Source of the DNA: Lepeophtheirus salmonis
Lineage: Eukaryota; Arthropoda; Copepoda; Siphonostomatoida; Caligidae
Assembly: GCF_016086655.4 (NCBI RefSeq)
Contig: NC_052144.2
Location: forward strand, 33,883,896-33,947,895
DNA length: 64,000 nucleotides
Reading direction: 5' to 3'
Shown here piece after piece: positions 35,682 through 46,884 of this stretch; position 1 is the first letter of the stretch, and every line of letters starts with the position of its first letter. The position numbers and the translations under genes are program-made. The notes under the pieces were generated by a model, which saw only the letters and a program-made list of their open reading frames with translations, made no database searches and was not told the origin of the DNA.

Positions 35682-35976
35682 TATATTATCAAATAAACCT
35701 ATTATTGATTTATTCCTGAATAAAATAGAAAGCAAATAAGTATTAAAGCTCGACTATACTTTTTTTTTCTTAAATGAAATATTAACTATTTACGCTTCAA
35801 ATGAACTCCCATGGCGTAAAAAATAAATGAAAAATTGATACGTGAATCCTTCAAAGAAACTTAAACCCTAAAAGAAGGCTAAAATCATTTCCATTACTCC
35901 AAATAATTTGCTATAATATATCTTAGTCACTTTTTTCAGAGCTATTGCCGAAAAGTTTGCAATTTTTTATATTTAT

Positions 35977-36436
35977 TCATAACTGCCTAAATATTTGTTC
36001 AATATTCAAAAATCTAGTAGGCTTTAAAATATGATCCGTCTGAATATTCAACTGCTCATTGCAATTCCCTTCGTCAAAATCATCATTTGTCTTATTTTCA
36101 TCATCCTTGAACAAGTCATTTTCTCTGTTAAAAAAAACAAAAGATTCAAAAAGGACTTTGGTAATTCCCATCTGAGTCCCACAATTTAAACATTTTATGC
36201 TAATGGGCTTAAGGAAGTCTCCGAATTTGTTCGTAAAGCTGACTCCATCATTCTTTACAGCAACGACATCATGATTAAAACCAATTACAAATTGGTTTAA
36301 TTGTTCAATCACAGCAACAACTATTTTAGATGCTACCATAGAACCATAAACGTGCATTATCTCTTGATTGAAGTGTTTTCCTTCTTCTAAATGAAGATTT
36401 ATATCAATGTAACGTATGTAGATAAAAAATCTTGTT
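35977..36436 (-). pseudogene. hAT-superfamily transposase fragment
   Basis: The longest frame is 126 codons (35977-36357). Similarity extends upstream in the same frame to about 36436 (YIDINLHLEEGKHFNQEIMH). It contains HVYGSMVASKIVVAVIEQLN, then DVVAVKNDGVSFTNKFGDFL, then CLNCGTQMGITKVLF. This matches the arrangement in hAT transposases, where a GI(T/K)TDGAS-like catalytic motif is followed about 20 residues later by C(L)(A/N)HG(I)QL. The usual HG is CG here. The C-terminal half, including the dimerisation region, is replaced by Asp/Asn/Glu-rich text and a stop. No termini were found. Recognition is by motif only. Confidence 0.6.
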
Positions 36437-37023
36437 TTTAATTTGTCTTAGTTTCATAAACAGGAATGCCATCAAAAATTAAAAATACAAATTAGTGACC
36501 TACAGATTAGAGATACTTGTGTATTCGTTCATTGATATTCAACACTTGTTGTTCAATTTTATTAATTTGAGAATATCTTGTTTTAATTAATTCAAGATGC
36601 ATTTGCCCTACTAAATAAACATTTTTCTAATTTCAGTGTGGCACTTTGGAAAAATATAATCAGGTTACCGGAACACAAATTTCAAAGATTTACTAGAAAC
36701 AATGCAATTGAATGATATGTTATCATGAGCACTCATCCTAGCCATTTTTTCATGAAAATCTTTTTGGGGTTTTTTATTTGGTTAAAATATTTTTCAATTT
36801 TGCTGGTTTTCACAAATATAACAAATTAATTCGAGTTTATTTAATGAAAACATTTATTTACTAGGTATGTGCCTATTATATGAGGCTTTCGGCTATTGGT
36901 CCCTAGGTGTCGCCAGTTAGACATTATAAACCGGTACAAAAATCGAAATGCTTATTTCGACATGATTTTTCATTCATTATTTGTATAATTTCATTCAACA
37001 ACGCACTTTTTTCGCTCGTAAAA

Positions 37024-37245
37024 ATGTCTAACTTTGTGCCTATAAACAACGATATGCGGACATTATTGATTTTATGTTATCAATTGAAGAAACACACTTG
37101 TCAAGGGCATCAAAGCTTGTGGAAGCTTACGGTTGACATGCTCTAAGCAGAGGGCAGTGCTTGAGGTGTGACAAGGCCAAGCCGACTGCAAGGCCATATC
37201 GCTTTGGAAAGAAGGCAATGGTGTGTGTGTTTTGGGACCAGTGTA
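37024..37245 (+). pseudogene. mariner transposase relic F, truncated by element A2
   Basis: ATG 37024 opens MSNFVPINNDMRTLLILCYQ then LKKHTCQGHQSL, the N-terminus of a mariner transposase. After a frame change comes HALSRGQC (in pieces) and then YRFGKKAMVCVFWDQ, which normally lies after the first catalytic Asp (W.D..G). The region between is deleted. The relic stops at the TA where A2 inserted, and no continuation was recognised on the other side of A2. The ORF start listed upstream at 36907 is not needed. Confidence 0.65.
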
Positions 37246-38172
37246 CAGGGTGTCCACGACAAATTGGAACTACTTTAAACTTCATCCAGATCCATAATGG
37301 GGGATATTCGGGGTTAAATCATACTAATATAAAAGGTTGCGTGAACAATACACTATAAATTCCACCACAATTATTTTGACAACAAACAATAGTAATCCTG
37401 GAACAAGCAAGGAGAGACGCATCCTCGAATTGGCTTGCGCGGTACACAAGCCCTCTGCTATCTACAAGCTTCTTAACTACCCCAAGACCACGGTGTACCG
37501 GGTCTTCAATGCCTGGGAGGTTGAGGGGAAGGTCTGCTGCAAGGCCCACAACATGAGAAGTGACCGAATCCGCACTCCCCGCTTCCTTGAAGGCCTCTGG
37601 AAGTCCATCAAGGGGTCGCTGGGGACTTCCTTGTCCAGGTTGGCCAAGAACCGTGGAGTGAGCAAAAAGCTGGTCTCCAAGGCTGTGAATGAGGACCTCG
37701 GGTACAGGTCATACCGAATGGCCAAACAACACATCCTCACGGTATCCATGAAGGCCACAAGGCTCACCACCGTTAAGCGTCTCCTGAATGACCTAAAGAG
37801 TAATGGATGAAGAATCATCTTCTTCTCCGACGAGAAGAACTGGACTGTCGACAGAAGCTACAACGTCCAGAATGGCAGGTGGCTTGCCAAAGAGAGAGAA
37901 GAGGTCCCTGCGGTCTTCACCACAAAGTTTCCGGCCTCCATTACGAGGGAGTGGAATGCTGTCGATTCCGTGGAAGTCATCAGGGCATGCAAATCCTTTG
38001 GGGGTAGGATGGAGAAGATGGTGGCTGCTGAGGGAGGACATGTTGAATAAATTTATTGTTTAATATCATGTCTAACTTTTTCATATTAACAAATACACTC
38101 CAAATTCCATTTTTATCAAGCAGGTTGACTTTTTATATTTTTGAATAGTTCCAATTTATCGTGGACACCCTG
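37246..38172 (+). mobile_element. mariner-type element A2, internally deleted sister of A1
   Basis: Left end CAGGGTGTCCACGACAAATT and reverse-complemented right end CAGGGTGTCCACGATAAATT, each followed by GGAACTA. TA precedes the left end, and the right flank is CATATA (one change from TA). The relic frame (37337-37810, then 37811-38050 after a TGA) contains the helix-turn-helix (KPSAIYKLLNYPKTTVYRVF), SRLAKNRGVSKKLVSKAVNE, RIIFFSDEKNWTVDRSYNVQ, then K-F-P-A-S-I-T-R-E-W-N joined directly to the tail EVIRACKSFGGRMEKMVAAE. The join falls at the same place as in A1, so the core with two catalytic Asp is missing. No in-frame ATG precedes the helix-turn-helix. The frame opens at a TTG. Confidence 0.88.
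37337..38050 (+). pseudogene. core-deleted mariner transposase relic of A2
   Basis: 157 codons, a single TGA (37808-37810) where A1 has a Gly codon (SHGGRIIFF), then 80 more codons in the same frame to TAA 38048-38050. The product would keep DNA-binding domains but only one of three catalytic acidic residues (the D of SDEKNW), so it could not transpose. If the stop were read through it could still bind terminal repeats. A1 has different inactivating changes, so the two copies decayed independently after sharing the deletion. Confidence 0.8.
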
Positions 38173-39416
38173 CATATAAAAACTCTATCGTTTTTTTATT
38201 TATATTTGAATTACTTTATTTTCTATTTTAAGGCAATATAATCCACTATTATGAAATTTCTAAAAAAAAACTCCATCAAAAATTTATGCTAAAAAAAATT
38301 AAAATTAACCCAATATTGCTGCTGAACCTCTTACAGACAAATAAACTTTTGTAAATGGAGTCTTTACTATTTAAGTTTAAAAAAGCTTTATTGTCGTAGA
38401 AAAAATTATTTTCAATTAAAATCTATGAAAATAATGTTGTCTTGCTTATGTCCCGCCTGTGTTTCATATATGTTTAGAAGTTTACAAAAAGTCATAAAAT
38501 TATGGTTGACTGTTACCAATGGGGGAAGTAATACGAAAAATACAATTTATAAAATGGTATCAAGTTGTATTTTAAGGATTAGTTGATGTAAAAATTAAGA
38601 AACTAGATTTGTTTAGGTAAATACCACTTGTATGTATATACAATGTAAGTGAGAAATCGACTCTCAATCTTGTTAAGTTTGGATTCCTTCTTGATAGTTA
38701 ATAGTATGGCTGACCACTGGTACTTTTGGTCTCATAATAATAAATTTTATTCCATTTATATACCCAAGGTGCAAATGATATTAGATTTTCAATGTAGTTT
38801 TTCTTCCGAATACAGACTGAGATAACATAACGTCACATTTAACAAAAATCATCAGGGGGATATTAGCTAGTTTATCATATTCAGTATATCTACTCATTCA
38901 AACACAAAGTTATTATGAAAATCAATAAAAAATGAGGTTCTCAGCTCTGCTGACCACCACTACAAAATAGATTAATATAACAAAATCTATTGATAAATCA
39001 ATATAAAAGCGAGGGTTCCGTCATAATAATAGATTTCGTAAATAAAAATTAATCATTTTTCCAATAGATGGCTTTAGTAATGTGTATCTCGCGTTGCATA
39101 TGTACAATCTCTTTACACTAAATGGGGTTAAAAATATAAGATTGAATACTAAAAAAGACTTTCTTTTACTTGTTTTGTAATTGAATGACTCATTCTTGTT
39201 TAAGTCTAACTCAAAAATATACATCAAAGAAGAGAAAATTCAATATATTTAGCATTTTTTCTACAATAAAGGCGCTAATGCAAACCATGCGGCTAAAAAT
39301 GTGAATAGTGTTTATGGTTGCAATTTTGGTTTGGTCGATTCTGTAAGGTTTTTTATGCAAAAGATATGAAACGAATTGTTGAAACTGGGGATAAAATAAT
39401 TATTCCGAGCGGGTTT
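38173..39416. other. non-coding, no gene supported
   Basis: AT-rich sequence. The 68-codon antisense frame at 39021-39227 is low-complexity and unrecognised. Confidence 0.4.
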
Positions 39417-39641
39417 TCACTTTAATTCGACAGTAAAATGATCATAGTTTGGATTATCCAATTTAAAAGGTTCTAAACTGCTTTTTTCCATTATTTTATC
39501 GTCATTTTCAATGTCCATATCAACAGAACGTAATCGTTGGAGCCACTCCTTTGCAGTTGTATTCGATACTGTATTGAGTCCATTAACAGCACAATTTTTT
39601 TTAGAAGGCGGTAACACACAACTGGCAAACACACAGCACAC
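39417..39641 (-). pseudogene. mariner transposase N-terminal relic
   Basis: The reverse-strand frame contains NTVSNTTAKEWLQRLRSVDM followed by DIENDDK. This resembles the second helix-turn-helix and linker of mariner transposases (pattern: N..T.(K/R).W..(R/K)FRSGD.D(I/L).(D/N)). Text on both sides is unrelated, so the relic is short. No terminal repeats were identified. Confidence 0.4.
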
Positions 39642-40674
39642 AAAATGGACGCTTAATCTTTAAGCATACTATTAGCTTTGTTTAATACAATGTATTAATT
39701 GTGAGATATAGCTCATTACACATATCTAGCTCAATAAAGAAAAAGCGCTTAAAACTTTTTACTTAGCCTAATATATTGTTTATCTGTTGAATGTTTTCTA
39801 ACACACTATACTCACTAATAAACCAACAGTTTCATGTTTATATGCATAGCCATATCCTTCATCAAATATACATTCATGCCATTTGCAAATACAGTTGTAG
39901 ACCCATTAAATAAATTAATAATAGAACTATGTATTATTAAGTGGCTTTCATTTTTATTATTATTTTGTAAAGACTTGCAGATGGCAAGGCTTTAATTAAT
40001 TACCATACCCCACTCCGCCTCCTTCTTCTCCTCCATTGTTGAAACACGACATTTGAATTTGAATACTTCAAATTTAGATTATTATATTTTTCTTTTTTAA
40101 TTTTATTATAATTTTTATTGAAGTCTTTTTATTATTTCTGAAAAAGGAGAAAAAAAATGAATATTCATTTTGACAAATTTTCATAAGGTTTATTTATGGG
40201 TAGTTATAAATAAGGCAAGGGTGGAGGAACTGCTCAGAATATTGTTTGAATGTGGTATGTATAGATATACCTAAAATACATAAAGAGCCCTCAAATGTAC
40301 AGAAGAAAATGAATGGTTTTTAATCACTTTTGTCTTTATGCATAGAAAAAAAAAATGCACTTGATGACGTCATATTATCTAAATCTAATATCCAGTATAT
40401 TTTCCCATATGACGGGAGTTAATGCAAAAACAATTTTGAAAAATATCAAGAAATGGAAAAAACTCAAAGTTATTTTGACTTAATTATATTATATATATAT
40501 AAAGGCCAATATTTACTCGATCTATTTCAATCTATTGCACAAGTCAACAAAAATATTATTTTAAATTATATTTACATTTCTTATAGTACTTAACAACCTG
40601 ATCATGGATCTCTAATTACTTCTTCATATCTAATCTAGTTATTGAGAACTTTTAAAGTATTTTTACACTTTTCA
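39642..40674. other. non-coding, no gene supported
   Basis: AT-rich sequence, nothing recognised. Confidence 0.4.
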
Positions 40675-40870
40675 AGAACGTCCTCAGGAGTGGGCTGGAG
40701 GTGTTGTAGCCCCCCCGCAGGAATTTTTCCTTTTTAATAGAATATTTTTTCGTCCATCTGGGAATTTTTTTATTTTTTATGAGGTTTGTTGATTTTTGAT
40801 TTTTTTTTCGAAAAAATGTAATATTTGAAATTTCATTCTTGAATTTTTTTTCATGAAAATGTATTAAAAG
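40675..40870. repeat. AT-rich dispersed repeat R1, copy 8 (5' part)
   Basis: Starts near ACGTCCTCAGGAGTGGGCTG then GAGGTGTTGTAGCCCCCCC, followed by the family's T-rich blocks with GATTTTTGATTTTTTTTTC. Confidence 0.55.
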
Positions 40871-42984
40871 TAAAACTACAAGTCTTGACGTCAGAAACTG
40901 TTTTGGTAGTGGCCACCAATCGTAATCTTCTCAGGGTTTGTAAGGTGGAGGCCATCATCAGTAAATACCAGGTTAGAATTTATTCTTGCAGATGTAACAA
41001 GGAGCCCATACCAACAAATTTGGAAGGTGTAATAGAGAAAGAACTCAACCTTTTAGCTAATTCTTTCGACACTGGTCGTTAATTAGGACTTTTAGGTACT
41101 TGTATGGAAGCAAAAAAAAAATATGAAAAAAGCTGTGATTTTTATTGTCATTTTTCTTATTGTGTTTTTTTTCTTTAACCTTTAACCTTCTTCAGTTATG
41201 TGTGAGGATTCTGATATAGTCAGTTACAATGTTTGTTCGTCATAATTATAAATAAAGGTATTGGGCTTATAAAAAAATGATAAGACGTCATAAGAACCCA
41301 ATATAGGCCTCAACTTTTAAAAATAGTGGCTATGAATTTTCGCTAACTAAAGGATGAATCAGAATTACTTGATGATAGATTTGGACTCATTAGAATACAA
41401 ACATAATCCAGACACAATATGAAAAAAAAAAAAAAATCATTCTATCTTGCATTGTGTTGACAGATAACATTTTTATTATTTCCAAATAATTTAAAAAATC
41501 ATTTTTGGTGTCTCTTTATTCGTCTCATTATTGGCCTTCTTGAGTCAATGGAGTATTATGTTATCAAGAGGTGCTCTTCTGCTCTAATGAGGCAGGAAAA
41601 TATGATGGTTAGTTATATTTACAACAACAATCAACTAGGGAGGTTGGTGAGGGGGGAAATAGAGCTCCACTAACTAGCTAAAATAAAATTCTTTATATAT
41701 ATATATATATAATGTAGATTGCTGGAAGCAAAATAAACTTGGAACGAAAACTTTTGCATTTTTTTCTACAGAAAATAATAAACTGAGGAACAAAAATCAA
41801 AGAGAATCCAAGATCAAGTTTTTTTTGTTGTTTTTTTTATTTTCAAAAAAAAATATATATGTATATGAAGAAAGCCCTTGAAGGTTTCCCACAGGACTTG
41901 AAAAAATATATATATATATTTAAAAAATACTTCAAAGATTATGTAATTATATATTTTTTTTGTGAACAAGTTTTATTTCTTTCTATATAAAGATTTTTTT
42001 GATATACTTTTTTAATGTAGCTTTAATATTCCTTTGTATTATTCTAAATATAAATGGCGGCCTCTTCTCGATGTGGCGTACCCATATATGTACTTTCCCC
42101 TCCATATACATTTGTACGTAAATTAATAATTGATTACTGTGGGAGATCTCTTAAGGAGGAAGATATTTGTAGCTGTATGTATATAATATTATATGAATGT
42201 GTTTTTTTTTCAAAAACAGTGAATAAAGGGATTTGTTATTAGGTATATACTATTTTCTGTACAAGTTTCGATTAATGTACAAGATGTAACCTGTATAATC
42301 AAATTGTACAAATTGCAATTTTTTTATCTAAAAATGTCTTAAATAATGACAATTAGTTTAATTGAGCCATTGGTTTTGGTCAAGATAAACCATTTATGAT
42401 GATAAATGCTTAATTTAAAAAAGATTAGTATATACGTATTTTATGAAAGACTTTTGATTAATAAACTTGGAAATATTAAAAAATAGTAAATTAAGCAATT
42501 TTTTTTTTTGTTAATAATATTTCTCAAAAGCAACTTGGCAAAAATTTTCCATCCATAAAAAATAAATATTCCAAATCTTTTGATATTCATCGTTGTTAAT
42601 GGTTTAAGTAGAATTTTTTCCACACCAAAAAACAATGGTTTACCTAAGCTACTTAATGGTTGCATTAATTATACAAAAAATACACGATGAAGTTATGCCA
42701 CCTCTCAATAATTAATCAATTTATACTTAATAATCATAGCTTTATTGATAAAATAAAAAAAAAAAGGGTTTCACCAAACCTATCCTTTTATTTGAAAATA
42801 AAATCAATCTACAAGAAATACTTTTTATATAAGTTATAATTTTTATGAACCACACCGTTATTTCTATCTAGATGAATTTTTCACTCTACAGTTTTCAAAA
42901 ATATATAAGGGCTCTAGCTTGATATAATTAAAAATTATAAAAAAAAAATAAAGCTAATGTTTTTTTTCTTTGCTCCAATTTCTG
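40871..42984. other. non-coding; one unidentified 65-codon frame
   Basis: Open frame 40885-41082 (+) reads like ordinary protein (VVATNRNLLRVCKVEAIISK) but has no recognised family or exon partner. Contains TA repeats at about 41694-41711 and long T/A runs. Confidence 0.35.
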
Positions 42985-43121
42985 TGTCTGACTTAGGAAT
43001 TGCCTTTGAAGTCCATATGTATACAGTATATTTCCTTTTCTAGGAACGACCAGAGCACGAACCATTGAGTTCAAGAGAATATTATCTCCTGTGTGCGTTG
43101 TCCATTGAGCTACGTCATTCC
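42985..43121 (-). repeat. tRNA-derived SINE, copy 1 with tRNA-like head
   Basis: On the reverse strand from 43121 it starts GGAATGACGTAGCTCAATGG, with TAGCTCAATGG (43102-43112) matching the pol III A box. The degenerate B box GGTTCGTGCTC is 40-50 nt downstream (about 43050-43063). GGAATGA at the start can pair with TCGTTCC after the B box as a 7-bp acceptor stem with one G-U, so a cloverleaf-like head is retained. The tail (TAGAAAAGGAAATATACTGT, ATATGGACTTCAAAGGCAAT, TCCTAAGTCAGAC) aligns with 49862-49962. A degenerate tRNA pseudogene is the alternative, but the shared non-tRNA tail favours a SINE. Confidence 0.7.
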
Positions 43122-43122
43122 A

Positions 43123-44479
43123 TCTTCTTTTTTCATAAAAAAAATCAAAAAAATCATAACATTAGTATTGTTAAGGAAGCTGATAGCTTTTAACTGATAC
43201 ATTTGTATATCACTGATTTGGTTTTCGAGATATAGCTAATCAAATATTCATCCAACACTCATTTCTTCATCCTTTTGGCCTCAAAAGTCAGAGTTGGTTT
43301 GATTACAGATCCTAAATTGTATTTCTGAGCTAACAAACTACATTTCAGTCAAATCAATTTCCTCTAGACACACTTTTACATGTATTATTTACATGTATTT
43401 TGGAATAATGAAACTGTGGACCATTGAATTATCCTAGTGTGCAACATAATGTTTATGAATTAGTAATTTGTATTTCTAAAAAAAGTACAGGATATATATA
43501 TATATATATTGTTAAAACGTTTATTTTGATAGAAGTTTTAATGATCTATCTATCTATTTACTCCCAGGTTACACGAATACACCCACCTACCTACCTCAGG
43601 TAAGGGGCATAGTAGTTAAATACCTACTTTTATGTTGTTCCTATAAAAAGAAGATTATGTCCAATGCGAACATAATCCACAAGGGGGGAGGGCGAGTATA
43701 GAGAGATTAAGCAACTGTGTGTTACCGCATGCTTGGATTAATCTCCAATCTGCAACTAGTAATTTATATTTTTTTTGAATTATTTAAAATTAATCTGTTC
43801 AGCTTTTATGTTTTTTTGATATACATACATACATAAGCGTATCAGAAATAAGTACTAATTAATCATGTGGAAAATGATGTATGTATATATATATATAGTA
43901 TATGTATGTCATGTTTATATGGGTAAAATAGGAAATTGACCCATTTTGTATTTGAAATATTACGCCTATAAACAACTTGTAAATAACTTTATCATAAAGT
44001 CAAACAAAATTCGTCTAACTACATGGATGTTAAAAATCAATTTCTTTAAATATACCCTTATTTCTCAAATATTTCTTATGTTGAATGTTCGTTAGACTGT
44101 CCATTTTTTCGAGTTAATATGTTTTTCTCCCTCTGCAGGAAAGTCCTTTCTGTTGGGGACAATTAAATAACTGCCGTTTTAGGCCTCTCAGACAATTTAT
44201 GACGTGGTAAAGAGCATTACAAAAATTAATATCGACATTTTTAGGTATCTTGCACACCCTGAAATATGATGTCATGATACAAAAATTGTACATTTCGTAT
44301 GTATTGGTAAAAAATATCATGTACCTAGGTTTTAATCATTTCAGGGGCCTAATATATGCTCAATATTTTGCTGTTTTCTTGTTAGTTACATTCAATAAAG
44401 CGATTAGGTGTTTCCGAAATGATTGAGACTGCCCCAGTAAGAAAATAAATTATATTTAAAAGTTTTAAAAAATAACTCA
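43123..44479. other. non-coding, no gene supported
   Basis: AT-rich sequence with TA runs (about 43494-43510) and short tetranucleotide repeats (CTAT, CTAC). No gene signature. Confidence 0.4.
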
Positions 44480-45115
44480 ATCATATCACATAGTCTCCTC
44501 CGGCTTGGATAACGTATTGACCATAGTTCTCCAACTCCCACAACCACATGGAGAGCTCCTCTTGGTTCACGAACTTCCTCACCCACTGAACACTCCGAGT
44601 GAGGTCTTCATGACTATCAAAATCCTAATCCCAGAGCAGGTGCTTCAGCCTATGGAAGAGAAATCGGTCACAAAGATTGATATCCGGATCTTAGACACTC
44701 TGTTTGATTGTTTCCACCTTTCTCCACGTCAAGAATTGTACTTCACTCTCTCCTTCTTACTGGCCTGAGAGATAGAATGGGGTACCCATACGCTGAGGAG
44801 ATTTTTGAAGCGTAGATCATAGTCAGGATTCTAAAGACCACTGTGAGTGGTAGGGAAAGCTCTGTCAAGACCTCTTGAACGCTCAATTGGAGTTCTTTCT
44901 TTCCCAAGTACTTGATTTGGGGGATGTTGTTGGGTGTTCTTGTCTCCCAGAGACGTCCTGATGAGATACATTTTCTACCTTAAAAGCGTCATTCCAGAAC
45001 TCACAAGCCCACCAAAAGATGGTTGTAGGACTAGGTCAGGCATCAGGGTAAACGATAGTGAGGTCAGTGTTGATCTCAGACGTTGTTTCGCCTAGTTTGA
45101 AGCATATCAAAATGT
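44480..45115 (-). pseudogene. mariner transposase relic J, core deleted
   Basis: Read on the reverse strand from about 45115 in shifting frames: LKLGETTSEINTDLTIVYPD, then P-S-P-T-T-I-F-(W)-W, then KYLGKKELQLSVQEVLTELS. Next comes L-P-L-T-V-V-F-R-I-L, then G-W-V-P-H-S-I-S-Q-A-S-K-K-E-R-V-K (the mariner (R/W)VPH linker). This is followed directly by the C-terminal domain DFDSHEDLTRSVQWVRKFVN and ENYGQYVIQAGGDYV. The segment with all three catalytic Asp is missing, and stops and frameshifts are frequent. A forward 87-codon frame here is antisense noise. Confidence 0.7.
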
Positions 45116-45589
45116 TTGAGCGAAAATTGTGAGTCTCCATGTTCAGCGAAGAATGGAGAAACATGTGCAAATTTGGTAATAAGGCATTAGATATTTAGTT
45201 TCTGAATAACTCTGGAATGTTTTTCCACCATAAAATTCATGAGAAAATCGATGCTGGTGGAATTTTACCAGCTAACTCTTCTCCTTTCCCTTCAAACAAA
45301 CCGGTCTCAATAATTTTGGAGCATGCTAATATATCTTACTCTTGTTGAAATGTTAGTTTATAAACCAAATACTAAGCAATATACCTACATAAGAAGAAAA
45401 TAGAGCAGTCTATTAGTACATACACGGTGGTTCAACAGAACTTCCTTTTCAAAAGATAATAAAACAAGTTTTAGTAATTAGAAAAGATTTATTTTGGTCT
45501 CATAATGATATTACACATTTAAAGTTTTATAACTCATATCATATACTTGCCCATACTCGGAATAAACCAAACTTTAGTATTTCAATGCC

Positions 45590-45790
45590 CGGGGATATTT
45601 TCATGCATAGGTTTGACAGGGATTCTTATTTTACACAAAAAGATGTAAAACATTTATTTACAACATTTCTTTGTGGACGTTTAGTTGAGGAGATAATTGG
45701 CGTTTCTTTAAAAGTCTTAAAAATGCCTGATTTTCTGGAATAAATCCGGTTTCAATTATCCCATTTGAACCAATTGCATCAATTTAGATT
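45590..45790. other. possible small coding segment, strand uncertain
   Basis: Forward, an ATG-initiated 54-codon frame begins MPGDIFMHRFDRDSYFTQKD and ends MPDFLE. Reverse, DAIGSNGIIETGFIPENQAF then LRLLKKRQLSPQLNVHKEML runs to a stop at 45658-45660. Both look protein-like but cannot both be real. No family is recognised. It may be an old exon or transposon fragment. Confidence 0.15.
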
Positions 45791-46022
45791 TCTTGCATGA
45801 CACCAAATCTGATAACATCCATTTTAGCACTCAAAATTTTGTGAAAATTTCAAACGATGAAAAAAGAATTGAAATATTCATTTTTAAAAGTTGAAGTAAG
45901 ACACCCATTATCAAAAATGGCTCCAATAAAAACTCAAGAATTAAATTGCGATTAGTTTAATTTGAAAATGTTATGTCAATCCATGTTCGGCAAAGGCATG
46001 CTCCTAACACCTCCCTCATATA

Positions 46023-46884
46023 CCGAGTGGTCCATATAAATCTGAACACTTTGAAATTTAAACTTCAACAAGATGTAATTTATTAATTAACAATCGAATT
46101 TCAACAAAATTAACACCATAAATAAATGTTTGTCTAAGTTCTCTTAACCATTAATGTAGCCTCCCTTAGTGACATTGGTGTCACCCAGGCGGCGACGGCA
46201 CTGCAGATGTATTCCTCTGTCATTACGTCCCCGTGCTGGTTGACAGAGGCATTGAGGACATCACTGTTTGGATAACATACACCACAGGCCTTACCCCTAC
46301 ATTCACACAAAATGTGTAGTTGAGGGGTTGACATCAGGGTTGTAGGGGTGGGCAACATTATGTCCAAAAAGGGTTCAAAAGAACTCAAAAGACTAATTCA
46401 AAACTTATGGAAAAGAGACTTGCAACAAAGGAGATTGGTTTCTTTCATTGCTACTGTCAATAGTGACCTCTCCATCCTCACAAGGATATTTCCACCCCCT
46501 TTTTTGATAGTTCTCTGGACAGTCTCGTGTGAAACCACAAGATCCCTTGCGTGGGCCCTCAAGGATTTGAGAGGGATTGACCTGGGTTTCCGGGTCTAGT
46601 TTGACGACTTTGACAGAGCCCTTCTTCCTCTCCAACGTTTCAAACTTGCTGATGTGTAGACGGTGGTTCTGGAGACGACCAATTGCTTTGATTGTATGCA
46701 TGAAAATTGTTGATCGGGCACAATAAGCATTTTCTCAACTTGTACATAAACTAGAGGGCTCAGATTTGATTTGTTTTGTAACTAATTGTTTATGCTTTAA
46801 TATATCGAAATATGGATTAATTTGACCCACTCAAGGTTAATTAATTAAGAAATTAGTAAGTTTACAGTTTCAATGAACCCCCAT
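46023..46884 (-). mobile_element. Tc1/mariner element, family C copy 1, core deleted
   Basis: TA flanks are at 46021-46022 and 46885-46886. The ends are CCGAGTGGTCCATATAAATC then TGAACACTTTG and, from the other side reverse-complemented, ATGGGGGTTCATTGAAACTG then TAAACTTACT. The same ends and subterminal text occur at 60704-61342. The reverse-strand relic has the helix-turn-helix AHARDLVVSHETVQRTIKKG and MERSLLTVAMKETNLLCCKS. It then passes directly to NPDVNP-L-N-Y-T-F (third-Asp region), KACGVCYPNSDVLNASVNQH, MTEEYI and a final K-G-G-Y-I. The first and second catalytic Asp are missing. Confidence 0.78.

Noticed and set aside
43102..43121. A functional tRNA gene
   Set aside because: The anticodon and T arms are degenerate, the B box is imperfect, and the sequence continues into a tail shared with another locus, so a SINE is the better reading.
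44505..44768. Forward 87-codon frame
   Set aside because: Antisense to the mariner relic J, whose reverse-strand reading gives VPH and QAGGDYV motifs.
46348..46599. Forward frame with KKGSKELKRLIQN and a similar antisense frame at 60909-61184
   Set aside because: They resemble each other only because both are the complement of the family C transposase. The real frame on the opposite strand gives VSHETVQRTIKK and CKSL motifs.
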